64,000 nt of DNA, from contig JAAEZA010000004.1 in assembly GCA_018223125.1 (NCBI GenBank), positions 1 to 64,000 on the forward strand, read 5' to 3'. The position numbers and the translations under genes were made by a program. Of the stretch, positions 1 to 10,501 are shown piece after piece (position 1 is the stretch's first letter; each line of letters begins with the position of its first letter). The notes beneath the pieces were generated by a model that saw only the letters and a program-made list of their open reading frames with translations, ran no database searches and was not told the DNA's origin. This stretch comes from Paracoccaceae bacterium. Lineage in GTDB: Bacteria > Pseudomonadota > Alphaproteobacteria > Rhodobacterales > Rhodobacteraceae.

Positions 1-59
1 AGGCAAAGCCCCCGGCCGGACATGGTGATTATGCCATCGCTATAACAGGCAGGTCTTAA

Positions 60-1736
60 TCAGAACAGACCTTCGATCTGTCCGGCTTCGTTCAGGTGGA
101 TATTCTCCGCGCTGGGGACACGGGGCAGGCCCGGCATCGTCATGATTTCACCGCAGACCACTACCACAAAACCCGCGCCCGCGCTTAGCCGCACTTCACG
201 CACCGGCACCGAATGCCCTGTGGGTGCCCCGCGCAGGTTCGGATCTGTCGAGAAGGAATATTGCGTTTTCGCCATACAAACCGGCAGGTTTCCATAGCCC
301 TGTTCTTCCCACAACCGCAGTTGATCACGGATTTTCTTGTCCGCAAGCACCTCATCTGCGCGGTAAATCCGCTTGGCGATGGTCTCGATTTTTTCGAACA
401 GGGGCATTTCGTCACCGTAAAGCGGCGCGAATTGGGATGCACCGCTTTCGGCAATTTCCGCCACGCGGGTTGCCAGCGCCTCGGAACCTTTGGAGCCGAA
501 TTCCCAATGTTGGGACACAATCGCCTCAGAGCCTTGCGCAGCTACGTAATCCTTCACCGCCTGAACCTCGGCTTCCGTGTCGGTGACAAAATGGTTAATC
601 GCCACAACCACAGGCACACCGAAACCTTTCAGGTTGCTGATATGACGGCCGAGGTTCGGACAGCCCGCCTTGACGGCATCCACGTTTTCCGCGCCAAGAT
701 CGGCTTTGGCCACGCCGCCGTTCATCTTCATGGCACGTACCGTGGCCACCAGCACAACACAATCCGGCGCCAGCCCCGCCTTGCGGCATTTGATGTTCAG
801 GAATTTTTCCGCCCCGAGGTCCGCCCCGAAACCGGCTTCCGTTACAACGAAGTCCGCCAGCTTCAGCGCCGTTGTCGTCGCCATGACAGAGTTACAGCCA
901 TGCGCGATATTTGCAAAAGGACCGCCATGCACAAAGGCCGGATTGTTTTCCAGTGTCTGCACCAGATTGGGCTGCATCGCGTCTTTCAGCAGGACTGTCA
1001 TCGCCCCGTCTGCCTTGATATCGCGGCAGTAGACAGGGGTACGGTCACGGCGGTAGGCCACGATCATATTGCCCAGACGCTCTTGCAGGTCGGACAGATT
1101 GCGTGCCAGACACAGGATTGCCATCACTTCGGAGGCGACCGTGATGTCAAAACCCGCTTCGCGGGGGAAGCCGTTCGCAACACCCCCCAAAGAGGCGGTA
1201 ATCTGGCGCAAGGCACGGTCGTTCATATCCACAACGCGGCGCCAGACCACACGACGGACGTCAATTTCAAGATCGTTGCCCCAGTAGATATGGTTATCGA
1301 TCATAGCGGACAGCAGGGAATGGGCAGAGGTGATCGCGTGGAAGTCTCCTGTAAAGTGCAGGTTCATGTCTTCCATTGGCACGATTTGGGCATAACCGCC
1401 GCCCGCAGCGCCGCCTTTCATGCCGAAGTTCGGCCCGAGGGAGGCCTCGCGGATGCAAACACAGGCGTTTTTGCCGATCCGGTTCAGACCGTCGCCCAGA
1501 CCGACGGTTGTTGTGGTTTTACCTTCGCCTGCCGGTGTCGGGTTAATGGCTGTTACCAGCACCAGCTTGCCGTCTTTGCGGTCTTGCACGGAATCGATAA
1601 AGGATTGGCTGACCTTGGCTTTGTCATGGCCGAACGGCAGCAAGTCATCCGTGCCGATACCCAATTTCGCGCCGATCTCCTGGATCGGTAGTTTCGACGC
1701 CTCCCGCGCGATTTCGATGTCGGTCTTATAAGCCAT
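60..1736 (-). CDS. fhs: Formate--tetrahydrofolate ligase
   Basis: Cytosolic enzyme that joins formate to tetrahydrofolate at the expense of ATP, giving 10-formyl-THF for one-carbon metabolism. The 558-residue product has the usual family length (about 555-560) and a clear ATP-binding loop TPAGEGKT near residues 67-74, followed by the conserved [14 protein letters not shown] stretch. I start it at the ATG reading [10 protein letters not shown] because GGAAGAG lies about 8 bases upstream; the reading frame stays open upstream to a GTG at 1775, but that extension has no homology-like character. It stands alone, about 165 bp upstream of the MOSC gene on the same strand. No folD is in view. In methylotrophic-leaning Rhodobacterales this enzyme also feeds or drains formate from methylated-compound oxidation (known of the group, not shown here). 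Confidence 0.97.
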   Translation of the reverse strand: MAYKTDIEIAREASKLPIQEIGAKLGIGTDDLLPFGHDKAKVSQSFIDSVQDRKDGKLVLVTAINPTPAGEGKTTTTVGLGDGLNRIGKNACVCIREASLGPNFGMKGGAAGGGYAQIVPMEDMNLHFTGDFHAITSAHSLLSAMIDNHIYWGNDLEIDVRRVVWRRVVDMNDRALRQITASLGGVANGFPREAGFDITVASEVMAILCLARNLSDLQERLGNMIVAYRRDRTPVYCRDIKADGAMTVLLKDAMQPNLVQTLENNPAFVHGGPFANIAHGCNSVMATTTALKLADFVVTEAGFGADLGAEKFLNIKCRKAGLAPDCVVLVATVRAMKMNGGVAKADLGAENVDAVKAGCPNLGRHISNLKGFGVPVVVAINHFVTDTEAEVQAVKDYVAAQGSEAIVSQHWEFGSKGSEALATRVAEIAESGASQFAPLYGDEMPLFEKIETIAKRIYRADEVLADKKIRDQLRLWEEQGYGNLPVCMAKTQYSFSTDPNLRGAPTGHSVPVREVRLSAGAGFVVVVCGEIMTMPGLPRVPSAENIHLNEAGQIEGLF

Positions 1737-1901
1737 TTTCACTCTTCCCTGTGTCTGGTGGTCTTGTAGTGTCACATCGGTAATTAATGCCGAAAAACAC
1801 GCCCTCTAACCCAGAGCAAATACGACACAATCCAATCCGTAATCGCCGCCTGTGTTGATTCACGCTGACCCAGGGGCAGTTTTAATGCCTTCCACACTGT
1901 G

Positions 1902-2489
1902 TCAGGCCTCCGGCGCCCATTGGCGCTGGTCAGGAATGTGCAGGGTAAAGCGGTCCCCGACCCGCAGTACGCCTTCCCGCTCCACCCAGGCCGTCACGCC
2001 GCGCCGGTTCGTGGCCGCTGTCTTGAACAGTTTGCCTTTTCCCGGATGGCGCGGTTCCACCTCTTCTTTTCCGGGAAAAATGCAGGGACGGTTCTCCATA
2101 TCCACAACAAGCGTTGTGCCCTCTTCGGTTTGCAGGCGGGATGACGGAGGGATAAATGTGAAATCCCGAAGGCCGCGCACCATGATGCTGGCCCCGAGCC
2201 ATGCCGGATCAATGCTATCCAGTCCGATTTCTGCAGCAATCAGATCGAGTTCTTCGGCACTGACGATGGAAAACTGGCGTGCATTGCGGATTTCCGTGCC
2301 TCTTGGATGCTGGGACAAAACGCGGGAGCAAGACGGACGGGTTAGCCCCGCATGGCATTCGCCTTCGACGCCTGCGAAACTGGCAAATACATCGCTCTGG
2401 GAATCCGAGGCCAGAGCCGCTTCACGGTCCGGCACCACGCCAAGGTAGACGATCTCACAGCTGTAGGTCGTGGGTTTCAATGCCGGCAT
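1902..2489 (-). CDS. MOSC domain-containing protein
   Basis: A 195-residue stand-alone MOSC domain, the sulfur-carrier module also found at the C-terminus of molybdenum-cofactor sulfurases and in YiiM/YuaD-like proteins. Visible family marks are ECHAGLTR near residues 44-51 and the conserved cysteine in MENRPC (Cys136), which in the family carries persulfide sulfur. The start ATG has a GAGGAAG ribosome site 8-9 bases upstream. The gene lies downstream of ftsH but is separated from it by a strong terminator, so it is probably its own transcription unit. Substrate unknown; a role in handling molybdenum cofactor or reactive N-hydroxylated compounds is only inferred from family members. Confidence 0.85.
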   Translation of the reverse strand: MPALKPTTYSCEIVYLGVVPDREAALASDSQSDVFASFAGVEGECHAGLTRPSCSRVLSQHPRGTEIRNARQFSIVSAEELDLIAAEIGLDSIDPAWLGASIMVRGLRDFTFIPPSSRLQTEEGTTLVVDMENRPCIFPGKEEVEPRHPGKGKLFKTAATNRRGVTAWVEREGVLRVGDRFTLHIPDQRQWAPEA

Positions 2490-2573
2490 CGGGCTACTTC
2501 CTCAAAATTCTGTTACGGGTCCACACCCTCCGGCGTGGTTTGTGGCAAGTTAGACCCCAGACCGGACCAAAAG

Positions 2574-2602
2574 AAAAGACCCGCGCGAAGCGCGGGCCTT
2601 TT
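2574..2602 (-). terminator. Rho-independent terminator after ftsH
   Basis: On the minus strand a GC-rich stem (GGCCCGCGC / GCGCGGGTC) closed by a TTCG tetraloop is followed by TCTTTTCTTTT. It lies 40 bp past the ftsH stop and ends the long ruv-tol-ftsH transcription unit before the MOSC gene. Confidence 0.85.
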
Positions 2603-2641
2603 ACAGGATCAATATCGGTGCTTACTGAAACGAAGGGTTCG

Positions 2642-4573
2642 TTACACCGGATCGGGTTCCATATCCCCTTTGGGTGTGTTCTTCGGCTTCTTCGTTTTCG
2701 GAACAGCCGCCACACTAGGGGAGTTTCCACCGGTGTCTGTGTCATCGTCATCATCCGAACCGCGGTTCAACGGTTCGCCAGCGATGACTTTCTTGATTTC
2801 AGCCCCGGTGAGGGTTTCGTATTCCAAGAGACCTTGCGCCATGTTTTCCAACTGGTCCGCATGTTCTGTCAGGATCTGCTTGGCCCGTTCATAGCCTTCG
2901 TCCACCAGCTTGCGGACTTCGGCGTCGATGATTTCCTGTGTGTCAGGGCCAGCGTTTACACCGCCGCCCTGCGGGCCGAGATAAGTGTCCTGACGGTTCG
3001 CATAGTCGATATTGCCAAGCTTGTCAGACATGCCGAACTGCGTAACCATCGCCCGCGCAATCCGCGTGACCTGCTGAATATCAGAAGATGCACCGGAGGT
3101 CACATTCTCTTCGCCAAAGATCAGTTCTTCTGCAACCTTGCCGCCCATCGCCATCGCAATCTGCGACTTGTATTTGGTCTTGGTCACGGACAACTGATCC
3201 CGTTCCGGCAGGGACAATACCAGACCCAGCGCACGGCCGCGCGGGATGATTGTCGCTTTGTGGATCGGATCGTGCTGGGGCACATTCAGACCGACAATAG
3301 CATGCCCTGCTTCGTGATAGGCGGTCAGCTTTTTCTCATCCTCGGACATCACCATTGAGCGGCGCTCAGCACCCATCATGACCTTGTCTTTGGCGTTTTC
3401 GAAATCTTCCATCGTCAGATAGCGTTTGCCACTGCGGGCCGCCATAAGCGCGGATTCGTTCACAAGGTTCGCCAGATCCGCACCGGAAAATCCGGGTGTA
3501 CCACGAGCGATGATGCGAAGATCCACATCCGGCCCGAGCGGGGTCTTGCGGGCGTGAACCTCAAGAATTTTCTTGCGGCCGTTGATATCCGGATTGGGCA
3601 CCTGAACCTGACGGTCAAACCGGCCCGGACGCAGCAGCGCAGGGTCCAGAACATCGGGGCGGTTGGTTGCCGCCAGAAGGATCACACCTTCGTTGGCCTC
3701 AAACCCGTCCATTTCAACCAGCAACTGGTTCAGTGTTTGCTCGCGCTCGTCATTGCCGCCGCCGTAACCGGCGCCACGGTGGCGACCGACCGCATCAATT
3801 TCGTCGATGAACACGATACAGGGCGCGTTTTTCTTGGCCTGTTCGAACATATCGCGGACACGGGAAGCCCCCACACCCACAAACATCTCAACAAAGTCGG
3901 AACCGGAAATGGTGAAGAAAGGCACGCCCGCCTCCCCTGCGATGGCACGGGCCAGAAGGGTCTTACCAGTACCCGGAGGACCAACAAGCAGCGCGCCTTT
4001 GGGAATCTTACCACCAAGGCGGCTGAATTTTTGCGGATCGCGCAGGAATTCCACAATCTCTTCCAGTTCGTCTTTGGCTTCGTCGATGCCGGCCACATCG
4101 TCAAAAGTGATACGCCCGTGACGTTCATTCAACAGTTTTGCCTTGGACTTCCCGAAACCCATTGCGCCGCCACGTCCGCCGCCTTGCATCCGGTTCATGA
4201 AGAAGATCCAGACCCCGATCAGCACCAGAAACGGCAGCCACAAAGACATCGCAGAAAGGAAACCGGATTGTTCCTGCGCCTTGACGTTCACATTCACGCC
4301 CGCGTCGATCATCTGATCGGTCAGCTTGTCGGATTCCATCGCCGCGCGGGGCTGGATCGTCTGGAAGCGGGAACCGTCCTTGTTCACGATAGTGATCAAT
4401 TCACCATCCATCTGAACTTCGGACACATTCCCCTTTTCAACAGACTGGATAAATTCGGAATAAGTGATCTGATTCTCGTTGCCAGCGCTTTGTCCGTTGC
4501 TGAACATGTTGAAGAGGGCAACGATCAGCAGAAACAGCACGACCCAAAAAGCCAGATTTTTGGTATTTCCCAA
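2642..4573 (-). CDS. ftsH: ATP-dependent zinc metalloprotease FtsH
   Basis: Membrane-anchored AAA+ protease that extracts and degrades misassembled membrane proteins and regulators such as RpoH. The 643 residues show two N-terminal membrane segments (about 8-24 and 108-125) flanking a periplasmic domain, Walker A GPPGTGKT at 198-205, the second region of homology with RPGRFDR near 315-321, and the zinc site HEAGH at 420-424 with a third ligand Asp near 498. The tail is acidic and Pro/Lys rich. The start codon is TTG: no ATG precedes the first membrane segment, and AAGGAG sits 7 bases upstream of the TTG. It is the last gene of the ruv-tol-tilS-ftsH block, 79 bp after tilS. Confidence 0.97.
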   Translation of the reverse strand: MGNTKNLAFWVVLFLLIVALFNMFSNGQSAGNENQITYSEFIQSVEKGNVSEVQMDGELITIVNKDGSRFQTIQPRAAMESDKLTDQMIDAGVNVNVKAQEQSGFLSAMSLWLPFLVLIGVWIFFMNRMQGGGRGGAMGFGKSKAKLLNERHGRITFDDVAGIDEAKDELEEIVEFLRDPQKFSRLGGKIPKGALLVGPPGTGKTLLARAIAGEAGVPFFTISGSDFVEMFVGVGASRVRDMFEQAKKNAPCIVFIDEIDAVGRHRGAGYGGGNDEREQTLNQLLVEMDGFEANEGVILLAATNRPDVLDPALLRPGRFDRQVQVPNPDINGRKKILEVHARKTPLGPDVDLRIIARGTPGFSGADLANLVNESALMAARSGKRYLTMEDFENAKDKVMMGAERRSMVMSEDEKKLTAYHEAGHAIVGLNVPQHDPIHKATIIPRGRALGLVLSLPERDQLSVTKTKYKSQIAMAMGGKVAEELIFGEENVTSGASSDIQQVTRIARAMVTQFGMSDKLGNIDYANRQDTYLGPQGGGVNAGPDTQEIIDAEVRKLVDEGYERAKQILTEHADQLENMAQGLLEYETLTGAEIKKVIAGEPLNRGSDDDDDTDTGGNSPSVAAVPKTKKPKNTPKGDMEPDPV

Positions 4574-4652
4574 GGCGGTTCTCCTTAAGGCACTTTACGT
4601 GCCGAGTATTTAATAAAGTGTTACGGGAAACATATGTTTCCGAAGCCTGTTT

Positions 4653-5879
4653 TCAATGCGTCACAATGGTTGCATAAAAACTTTCTGTTCCATTCCGCAG
4701 CCAACACTTGCAGTCAGGGTTATTATCGACAAAGGGCGCCGACTTCAATTCGTTATTATACCATAAAGACGGAGAGGCGAGGATAGCATTTCTGCTTTCG
4801 GCAGTTTCACGCCAGTCCGGCCGCTGGATTATCCCGTCCTTCCCCAAAGGGCGCCACACTCCGCTGGTTGGCTCACACTTGAAGCGCCCGTCAAACACAC
4901 AGGTTTCCCCATGGCTTGCCGGGATCGCAGCAATCTCTCGCGTGATTTCGCTCCCTCCGGCTCCGAACGGCGCGATAAGGCAGCCCGACAAGCTGTGCGA
5001 CCGGCGTTCCAGACAGGCTGTCAAAGCCCGCTTCAACGCCTTGAAACGGGGACGGTACGGCGCGCCGGACACCCAGCGCAGACAGTGGGCAAGGATGCGG
5101 AACCGGATTTCTTGGGGCTCATTCGCAAGGGCTTCGGTATCGAGCCGGACCGAGCCAATTGCACGTGGGGTCGCGATACGCAGCAGGGCAGCTTTGCTTG
5201 CCGTTTCCAATGCAGAGCGGGCCGGTTGCAGACGGGTCGCAGTATCCGCCAGAACCTCGACGCCCAACCCCAGTTCCTCCAGAAATGTCAGCGCGTTGCG
5301 CATTTTCACCCGATCAAACCGGATGTCCTCGTTGCTCGGATCTTCCACCCAGCCGAGATGCCGCTCCTGCAGGACTTCGCGCAAGGCCTCCCGTCGCAGC
5401 TCCAGCACGGGCCGCACCCACAAGACTCCGTCTTTCATCCTTTGCGGCAGGATGCCCGACAATCCGTCCACACCACTGCCCCGCTTCAGACGCAACAACA
5501 GGGTTTCTGCCTGATCGTCTTTCGTATGCCCCGTCGCGACAGCCGTGATCCCCTTCCGGCGCGCCCAGTCTGCAATCAGCCGCTGGCGCGCCTGTCGCGC
5601 ATTATCCTGCAAGTTGCCCCGTTCGGGATGATCCTGCCACACGAGCGTTTCATGGGGAATGCCATGACCGGCGCATAATTGCGCCACAGACAGGGCTTCC
5701 GCATCAGAGCCGTCTCGCAAGCCGTGGTCCACTGTCACCGCAGAAATGTTTCGGCCTGCCTGATCCGCCCAATCTACCATCAGGACAAGCAGGGCGAGCG
5801 AATCGCCGCCACCCGAAACAGCCACCCCAAGCGGCCCTTCCGGCACTGTTTTCATGAACTGGTGAAACGCTTGCGTCAT
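4653..5879 (-). CDS. tilS: tRNA(Ile)-lysidine synthetase
   Basis: Cytosolic N-type ATP pyrophosphatase that converts C34 of the CAU anticodon of tRNA-Ile2 to lysidine, needed to read AUA codons. The 408 residues carry the PP-loop VSGGGDSLAL (residues 21-30), the DHGLR motif near 51-55 and the ATGHTKDDQAETLLLRLKRG segment around 115-135, all typical of TilS; the C-terminal half is poorly conserved as usual. It starts 16 bp after cpoB and is 79 bp before ftsH, an order shared across alphaproteobacteria, so it is read in the same operon. Confidence 0.95.
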   Translation of the reverse strand: MTQAFHQFMKTVPEGPLGVAVSGGGDSLALLVLMVDWADQAGRNISAVTVDHGLRDGSDAEALSVAQLCAGHGIPHETLVWQDHPERGNLQDNARQARQRLIADWARRKGITAVATGHTKDDQAETLLLRLKRGSGVDGLSGILPQRMKDGVLWVRPVLELRREALREVLQERHLGWVEDPSNEDIRFDRVKMRNALTFLEELGLGVEVLADTATRLQPARSALETASKAALLRIATPRAIGSVRLDTEALANEPQEIRFRILAHCLRWVSGAPYRPRFKALKRALTACLERRSHSLSGCLIAPFGAGGSEITREIAAIPASHGETCVFDGRFKCEPTSGVWRPLGKDGIIQRPDWRETAESRNAILASPSLWYNNELKSAPFVDNNPDCKCWLRNGTESFYATIVTH

Positions 5880-5895
5880 AGCTTGCGCCGAAGGG

Positions 5896-6726
5896 TCAGG
5901 AACACCCTATGGCGCTGCGGCTGGCCTGCGCTTCCCCGAGAATTGCAGCCGCCGGATAGCGGACCGGCAGTTCTGCCAGCATCAGACAAGCCTCTTCCTG
6001 CTGCCCCAGTTCCTTCAGGCTCAGCCCCAGCCGGTACAATGCCTCCGGCGCTTTGGTGCCTTGCGGGGCGCCGCTGAAGCTTTCAAGAAAACTGCGCGCG
6101 GCACCGTCCCAGTTGTTTTGCGCAGCCAGGGCCGCGCCCTTCCAGTAATAGGCTTCGCCGGTCAGCGGTCCGCCCGGAAAGTTGGAAATCAGAGTGTCAA
6201 ACTGGGCTGCTGCACTGGCATAGTCCTGCGCTTCATATGCCGCCATGGCCCGCTGGAAGGTATTCTGTTCTGTACTTGTGGTGCTGCCGGTTCCGCCGGT
6301 CTGCCCCCCGTCACCGGTTGGAACCGGCGCACGCGGACGGGTCGTTACCTTTCCCCCCAGAGGCGCCGTCCGGTCCAGTGCAGACACATCACAGTTCGGC
6401 TCCAGTTCGCACAAACGGAATTCAAGGTCACCGATCCGGTTGGTACCGTCGCTGACGATACTTTCGATCCAGAACTGTTTCTCCTCGATCGCCCCCGTCA
6501 GACGCCGCATTTCGGCCTCCAGCGCATCAATCCGCTGAAGCGCGGGGGCATTGCTGTTGCTTTGGGCCGCGGCACCGGTGGTAGAGAGTTCCCGCTTCAT
6601 GGAAACAAGATCCGCGTAAAGAAACTCCAGTTCCTGCCGGATATCGGCCAGCGTTTCGCCATTCTGCGCTTGCGCGCCCAGTGGCGTCAGAACCGCCGCT
6701 ACCAAGATTGCCCGCAAAATCCGCAT
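5896..6726 (-). CDS. cpoB: Tol-Pal system protein CpoB/YbgF
   Basis: Periplasmic coordinator of Tol-Pal constriction and peptidoglycan synthesis at the division site. The 276-residue product starts with a signal peptide (MRILRAILVAAVLTPLGAQA), then a coiled-coil trimerisation stretch (about 25-85), a low-complexity Gly/Thr linker and a C-terminal TPR-type domain (about 155-270). I chose the ATG at 6726; an in-frame ATG 24 bases upstream would encode MSIWGTLK, but those codons are the dispersed GAGTATTTGGGGAACATT element and not part of a signal peptide. It lies 69 bp after pal and 16 bp before tilS. Confidence 0.9.
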   Translation of the reverse strand: MRILRAILVAAVLTPLGAQAQNGETLADIRQELEFLYADLVSMKRELSTTGAAAQSNSNAPALQRIDALEAEMRRLTGAIEEKQFWIESIVSDGTNRIGDLEFRLCELEPNCDVSALDRTAPLGGKVTTRPRAPVPTGDGGQTGGTGSTTSTEQNTFQRAMAAYEAQDYASAAAQFDTLISNFPGGPLTGEAYYWKGAALAAQNNWDGAARSFLESFSGAPQGTKAPEALYRLGLSLKELGQQEEACLMLAELPVRYPAAAILGEAQASRSAIGCS

Positions 6727-6727
6727 C

Positions 6728-6748
6728 TTCAATGTTCCCCAAATACTC
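6728..6748 (-). repeat. Dispersed GAGTATTT element, copy 1
   Basis: On the minus strand the sequence reads GAGTATTTGGGGAACATT followed by GAA, ending one base before the cpoB start codon at 6726. The same 21 bases recur at 13517-13537, with one change at 12416-12436, and in weaker form at 37176 and 48843. Here it lies exactly where the ribosome-binding region of cpoB should be. Confidence 0.8.
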
Positions 6749-6795
6749 ATAAGAGCGCCGCTTGCAGCCCGTGCAAACGGCGCCGGTCACAGGTG

Positions 6796-7305
6796 TCAGC
6801 TTGTCAGTCCCGTCGCCACCAGCGTCACAGCGCGGCGGTTTTTGGACCAGCATTCTTCGTTCGAGCAGATCGCCAGCGGCCGTTCCTTGCCGTAGGTCAC
6901 GGTGTCGATCCGGCTGGCCGCAACACCACGGGTGACCAGATAGTCCCGTACGGAGTTTGCCCGACGCGCCCCGAGCGCAAGGTTGTATTCCCGTGTGCCG
7001 GTCTCATCCGCATGGCCTTCGATCGTGATCGAGTAGCTGCTGTTCTGTTGCAGCCAGTTTGCCTGCGCATCCAGTGTCTGCATCGCCACCGGCGTCAGCG
7101 TGTGCTGGTCCACAAGAAACAGGACCCGATCACCGATGGTCTGGTTGAAATAGGCCACAGAGGCAGGATCGTTCACGCCTCCGACGCCACTGCCGTTGGC
7201 ATTTGCACCGGCGTATCCGGTGTCACCGCCTGTTTTGGGGCGCATATCACAAGCCGCCAGAGCGGTCACACAGGCCAGCATCAGGCCGATTTTCGTCATT
7301 TTCAT
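6796..7305 (-). CDS. pal: Peptidoglycan-associated lipoprotein Pal
   Basis: Outer-membrane lipoprotein that binds peptidoglycan and TolB, tethering the envelope layers during division. The 169 residues show a lipoprotein signal with lipobox LAAC (acylated Cys19) and a C-terminal OmpA domain with the peptidoglycan-binding signature around IEGHADETGTREYNLALGAR, ending in KNRRAV. Start chosen at the ATG preceded by AAAGGATG about 8 bases upstream; upstream in-frame codons would put a charged stretch before the signal sequence. It follows tolB by 102 bp and precedes cpoB in the tol operon. Confidence 0.95.
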   Translation of the reverse strand: MKMTKIGLMLACVTALAACDMRPKTGGDTGYAGANANGSGVGGVNDPASVAYFNQTIGDRVLFLVDQHTLTPVAMQTLDAQANWLQQNSSYSITIEGHADETGTREYNLALGARRANSVRDYLVTRGVAASRIDTVTYGKERPLAICSNEECWSKNRRAVTLVATGLTS

Positions 7306-7407
7306 CTGCTCATCCTTTCGTTCAACAGCGTCTCGGGCGCTTTGGAACTGCGTTAAATTCACTGCATCTATAGCAGTTCTTCTACCTTATGGGAAACGCC
7401 GTGTCAC

Positions 7408-8733
7408 CTACTCCAGCAGTCCGGACCAGGCCGGATCGGAGGCAAAAGTCGGCGTTGTAATCTTGCGTAGGTTCTGTCCCGTCACATCCATCGAATACAG
7501 CGCAGGGGCACCGCTTTCCCCTTGGGTTTCGCGAAAAAACATGATGACCCGCCCGTTCGGAGACCATGTCGGCCCTTCATCAAGAAAAGATCCGGTCAGC
7601 AGTTTTTCCTGACTGCCATCAGTGCGCATCACACCAATGTGAAAACGGCCGCCGCTGATATTGGTGAAGGCGATCAGATCACCGCGCGGGGACCAGACCG
7701 GTGTGCCGTATCGTCCGGGCCCGAAACTGATCCGCTTCGCCTCACCGCCGTTTGCGGGCATAACATAGATTTGCTGTCCGCCGCCCCGATCGCTTTCAAA
7801 CACGATCTGGCTGCCGTCAGGACTGAAACTTGGCGCAGTCTCAATGGCAGGAGAATTTGTCAGCTGGGTTTTCTGTCCGGTGGCAATATCAAAGGTGTAA
7901 ATATCCGAATTGCCCCCGTTGCTGAGCGACATGATCACCTTGCGACCATCAGGGCTGAAACGGGGCGCAAAGGTCATGTCCTGACCGGCAGCGTCAAGGG
8001 CGCGCCGGGACAATGTATCCACATTCATCAGGAAGACCTGCGGCACACCGGTTTCATAGGTGGTATAGATAATTTCACGTGCATTTGGTGAGAAGCGCGG
8101 CGCGAGAACAATATCCTCGCTTCCGGTCAGATAACGCACATTGGCCCCGTCATAATCCATGACAGCAACCCGTTTCTTGCGGTCGTTTTTCGGGCCTTCT
8201 TCGGCAATATAGGCCACGCGACTGTCAAAATAGGGGTCTTCACCGGTCAGGCGGCTGTAGATCACATCTGCAACCTTATGGCTCATCCGGCGCCAGCTCT
8301 GGCTGCTAGCCGCAAATTGCACGCCTTCCAGTTGCTCTTGCCCGAAGACGTCAAACAGACGGAATTTAACAACCATCTGGTTGTTTTCAGTCAGGCTTAC
8401 CGCTCCTGTCACCAGAGCTTGTGCATTGATCGCCTTCCAGTCGGAGAATTGGGCCGGTGCGTTGAAATTGGAGATGGTCCCGATATGGGCGCTGGCCGGA
8501 ATGGCACGAAACAAACCTGTATTCACCAGATCGGCTGTTACAACATCCGTCAGTTGCTGGGCGAAGGACTGCGCAGCGGCATTTTCCGCCACAAAGGTGG
8601 GAATCGCGATGGGCATTGGTTCGATCACACCTTCGGTAATCTCGATCCGCAAGGGGCCGTCACTTTGAGCCTGCCCCTGAAGCGGAGCCAGTACCGCTGC
8701 TGCCAGTATACAGAGTTTCAAAAACTGTTTCAT
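7408..8733 (-). CDS. tolB: Tol-Pal system beta-propeller protein TolB
   Basis: Periplasmic protein linking the inner-membrane TolQRA motor to Pal. The 441 residues begin with a signal peptide cleaved near Ala22, an N-terminal TolB domain, and then six TolB/WD40-like propeller blades recognisable by repeated FSPDG/FSPNG/WSPRG motifs between about residues 195 and 430. The start codon overlaps the tolA stop by one base (TAATG), so the two are translationally coupled. Confidence 0.96.
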   Translation of the reverse strand: MKQFLKLCILAAAVLAPLQGQAQSDGPLRIEITEGVIEPMPIAIPTFVAENAAAQSFAQQLTDVVTADLVNTGLFRAIPASAHIGTISNFNAPAQFSDWKAINAQALVTGAVSLTENNQMVVKFRLFDVFGQEQLEGVQFAASSQSWRRMSHKVADVIYSRLTGEDPYFDSRVAYIAEEGPKNDRKKRVAVMDYDGANVRYLTGSEDIVLAPRFSPNAREIIYTTYETGVPQVFLMNVDTLSRRALDAAGQDMTFAPRFSPDGRKVIMSLSNGGNSDIYTFDIATGQKTQLTNSPAIETAPSFSPDGSQIVFESDRGGGQQIYVMPANGGEAKRISFGPGRYGTPVWSPRGDLIAFTNISGGRFHIGVMRTDGSQEKLLTGSFLDEGPTWSPNGRVIMFFRETQGESGAPALYSMDVTGQNLRKITTPTFASDPAWSGLLE

Positions 8734-10001
8734 TATCTCACCGCCATGTTTTGGGGGTTAAAGACGACTTCGATTTGCCGCCACTGTTCGTATTTGTCTT
8801 GGGGCAGGCTGTAAGGCGCACAGCGGATCAGGGCCCGCCGTCCTGCCTCATAAGCCTGCTGGACCAAACCCTGCGGCGTGCCGGATGGTTCAATCAATTT
8901 CGGATTTCCGATCAGTTTACCGTCTTGCGAGAGTTCGACCGACAGGGTCACAACCAGATCTGCCGCACCCTGCACACCAACCGGAGGCGCCCAGCATTGC
9001 TGCACAGCCAAAACCAAAGCCCCTTTTTCACGCCCTGTCAGGGGCGGACCGCTCGGCTTGGCGGCGGCCTCTGCTGCGGCTTCGGCTGCTGCGGCCTTGA
9101 CCGCCTCCTCAATGGCGCGGGCCTGAGCCTCTTTTGCTGCCTTGTCCGCTGCGGCCTTGTCAGCAGCCGCCTGTTTTGCCTGTTCCTGCTCTGCGGCTTT
9201 ACGGGCTGCATCCTTTGCGGCCTGCGCACGGGCGACAATATCGGACGGGCGCCCTTTGGGCCGTGCGGATTTGACCGGAGCAGCCGAATTCGGGTCCTGC
9301 TCTGCTTCGGTCACGATCTCGGTCGTGCTTTCCTTTGGCGCAGCTTCTTCCTTGGTTTCTTCAGGCTCTGCTGCGTCTTCACTTGGCGTTGTGGATTCCA
9401 CAGCTTCTGCTGCGGTCTCTGCATCTGTGGGCGGCTCTGGCGATACAGTGTTATCAATGCGCGGTGCCGGCCGTGGTTTTGGCCGCAGCAAAGCCAGACG
9501 GTCCGGTGAAACCTGACCGCTTGTATCCGTATCGGAGACCTGCGCATCCGGCGTTACAATTGTGTTGCCGGTTGCCTCCTGCGCCTGCTCGGCGGTTTCG
9601 GTGCTCTCCACCACTGGCTCCGGTGGTGTTTCCACGACCGGCTCTGGCGGGGTGTCAGGCTCTGCTGCCTCGGCAAGGTCAGGGGCTTCGGGCGATGTGT
9701 CCGTTTCCGGCGGTGTCTGGGTGTCCTGAACCGGTGGTTCTTCGACCGCCTGTTCCACCTGCGGTGCCTCGACCGTATCCGCGGGCTCTTCCAGCGGGGA
9801 CGGCAGGGATTGGGACGGCTCGTCCAGCTGCGGGGACGGTGCGCTTGACATCAGGCCGTCAAACTCTGCGCTGGTGATGATCGACACTTCGGAAATCTGG
9901 ATGGCCTTGCTTTCGTCACTGTCAAACAGCGGACCGCCGAAGGCGGCCAGCCCCAACAGGATGCCATGCATTCCGATTGATATTTTGGTGCCGGTCTCCA
10001 C
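8733..10001 (-). CDS. tolA: Cell envelope protein TolA (TonB-type energy transducer)
   Basis: Inner-membrane anchored link of the Tol-Pal system that carries proton-motive force from TolQR to TolB/Pal. The 422 residues show one N-terminal membrane helix (about 8-25), a long Pro/Glu/Thr-rich region (60-235), an Ala/Lys-rich helix rich in AAADKAA repeats (about 255-320) and a compact C-terminal TolA/TonB domain with a conserved cysteine pair. The start is GTG, preceded by AGGGG about 6 bases upstream. Only 9 bp separate it from tolR. The repeat-rich middle probably varies in length between relatives. Confidence 0.9.
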   Translation of the reverse strand: METGTKISIGMHGILLGLAAFGGPLFDSDESKAIQISEVSIITSAEFDGLMSSAPSPQLDEPSQSLPSPLEEPADTVEAPQVEQAVEEPPVQDTQTPPETDTSPEAPDLAEAAEPDTPPEPVVETPPEPVVESTETAEQAQEATGNTIVTPDAQVSDTDTSGQVSPDRLALLRPKPRPAPRIDNTVSPEPPTDAETAAEAVESTTPSEDAAEPEETKEEAAPKESTTEIVTEAEQDPNSAAPVKSARPKGRPSDIVARAQAAKDAARKAAEQEQAKQAAADKAAADKAAKEAQARAIEEAVKAAAAEAAAEAAAKPSGPPLTGREKGALVLAVQQCWAPPVGVQGAADLVVTLSVELSQDGKLIGNPKLIEPSGTPQGLVQQAYEAGRRALIRCAPYSLPQDKYEQWRQIEVVFNPQNMAVR

Positions 10002-10010
10002 GGAACGCCC

Positions 10011-10499
10011 CTATTGCTCCGCCGGGGCGTCGGTCCCGTCCAGACGCGGACCACCCGCATCCGTGACCAGCCCGATATTGCGGAACCCGCCTGCATTCAG
10101 CGCGCCCATGATTTCCATCACATTTGCATAGGGCACCGCCCCGTCTGCGCGCAGGAAAACCTTGTCGTCCTGACGTTCTGCCGCGATGGCCCGCATTTTG
10201 GCCACCAGATCGGCGCGGTTGATTTCGGTGTTTTGCAGCATCAATGTGCCATCGGCCGCAATCGCCAGCGCCAGAGGCTCTTCTTCCTCGGTCGGCAGGG
10301 GTTGGGCGGCTGTTTTGGGCAATTCGATTGGCACACCAACGGTCAGCAACGGGGCGGCCACCATGAAAATGATCAGCAGCACCAGCATCACATCCACAAA
10401 GGGTGTCACGTTGATTTCCGCCATCGGCTTGCTTTTTCCGTGGCTGCGACGGCCCTTGCGACCGCCTCCGCCACCTCTGTCTACAACACCGGCCCCCAT
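10011..10499 (-). CDS. tolR: Tol-Pal system protein TolR
   Basis: Inner-membrane ExbD/TolR family protein that forms the proton channel of the Tol motor with TolQ. The 162 residues contain a basic Gly-rich cytoplasmic start, then MAEINVTPFVDVMLVLLIIF (about 26-45), the family membrane helix with its essential aspartate (FVD), and a periplasmic peptidoglycan-binding domain. It begins 2 bases after the tolQ stop and ends 9 bp before tolA. Confidence 0.95.
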   Translation of the reverse strand: MGAGVVDRGGGGGRKGRRSHGKSKPMAEINVTPFVDVMLVLLIIFMVAAPLLTVGVPIELPKTAAQPLPTEEEEPLALAIAADGTLMLQNTEINRADLVAKMRAIAAERQDDKVFLRADGAVPYANVMEIMGALNAGGFRNIGLVTDAGGPRLDGTDAPAEQ

Positions 10500-10501
10500 G
10501 A

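Noticed and set aside
213-1691. 492-codon open frame on the plus strand opposite fhs
   Set aside because: It is the antisense shadow of a highly conserved gene; the translation is rich in His, Arg and Gln with no family pattern, and there is no ribosome site.
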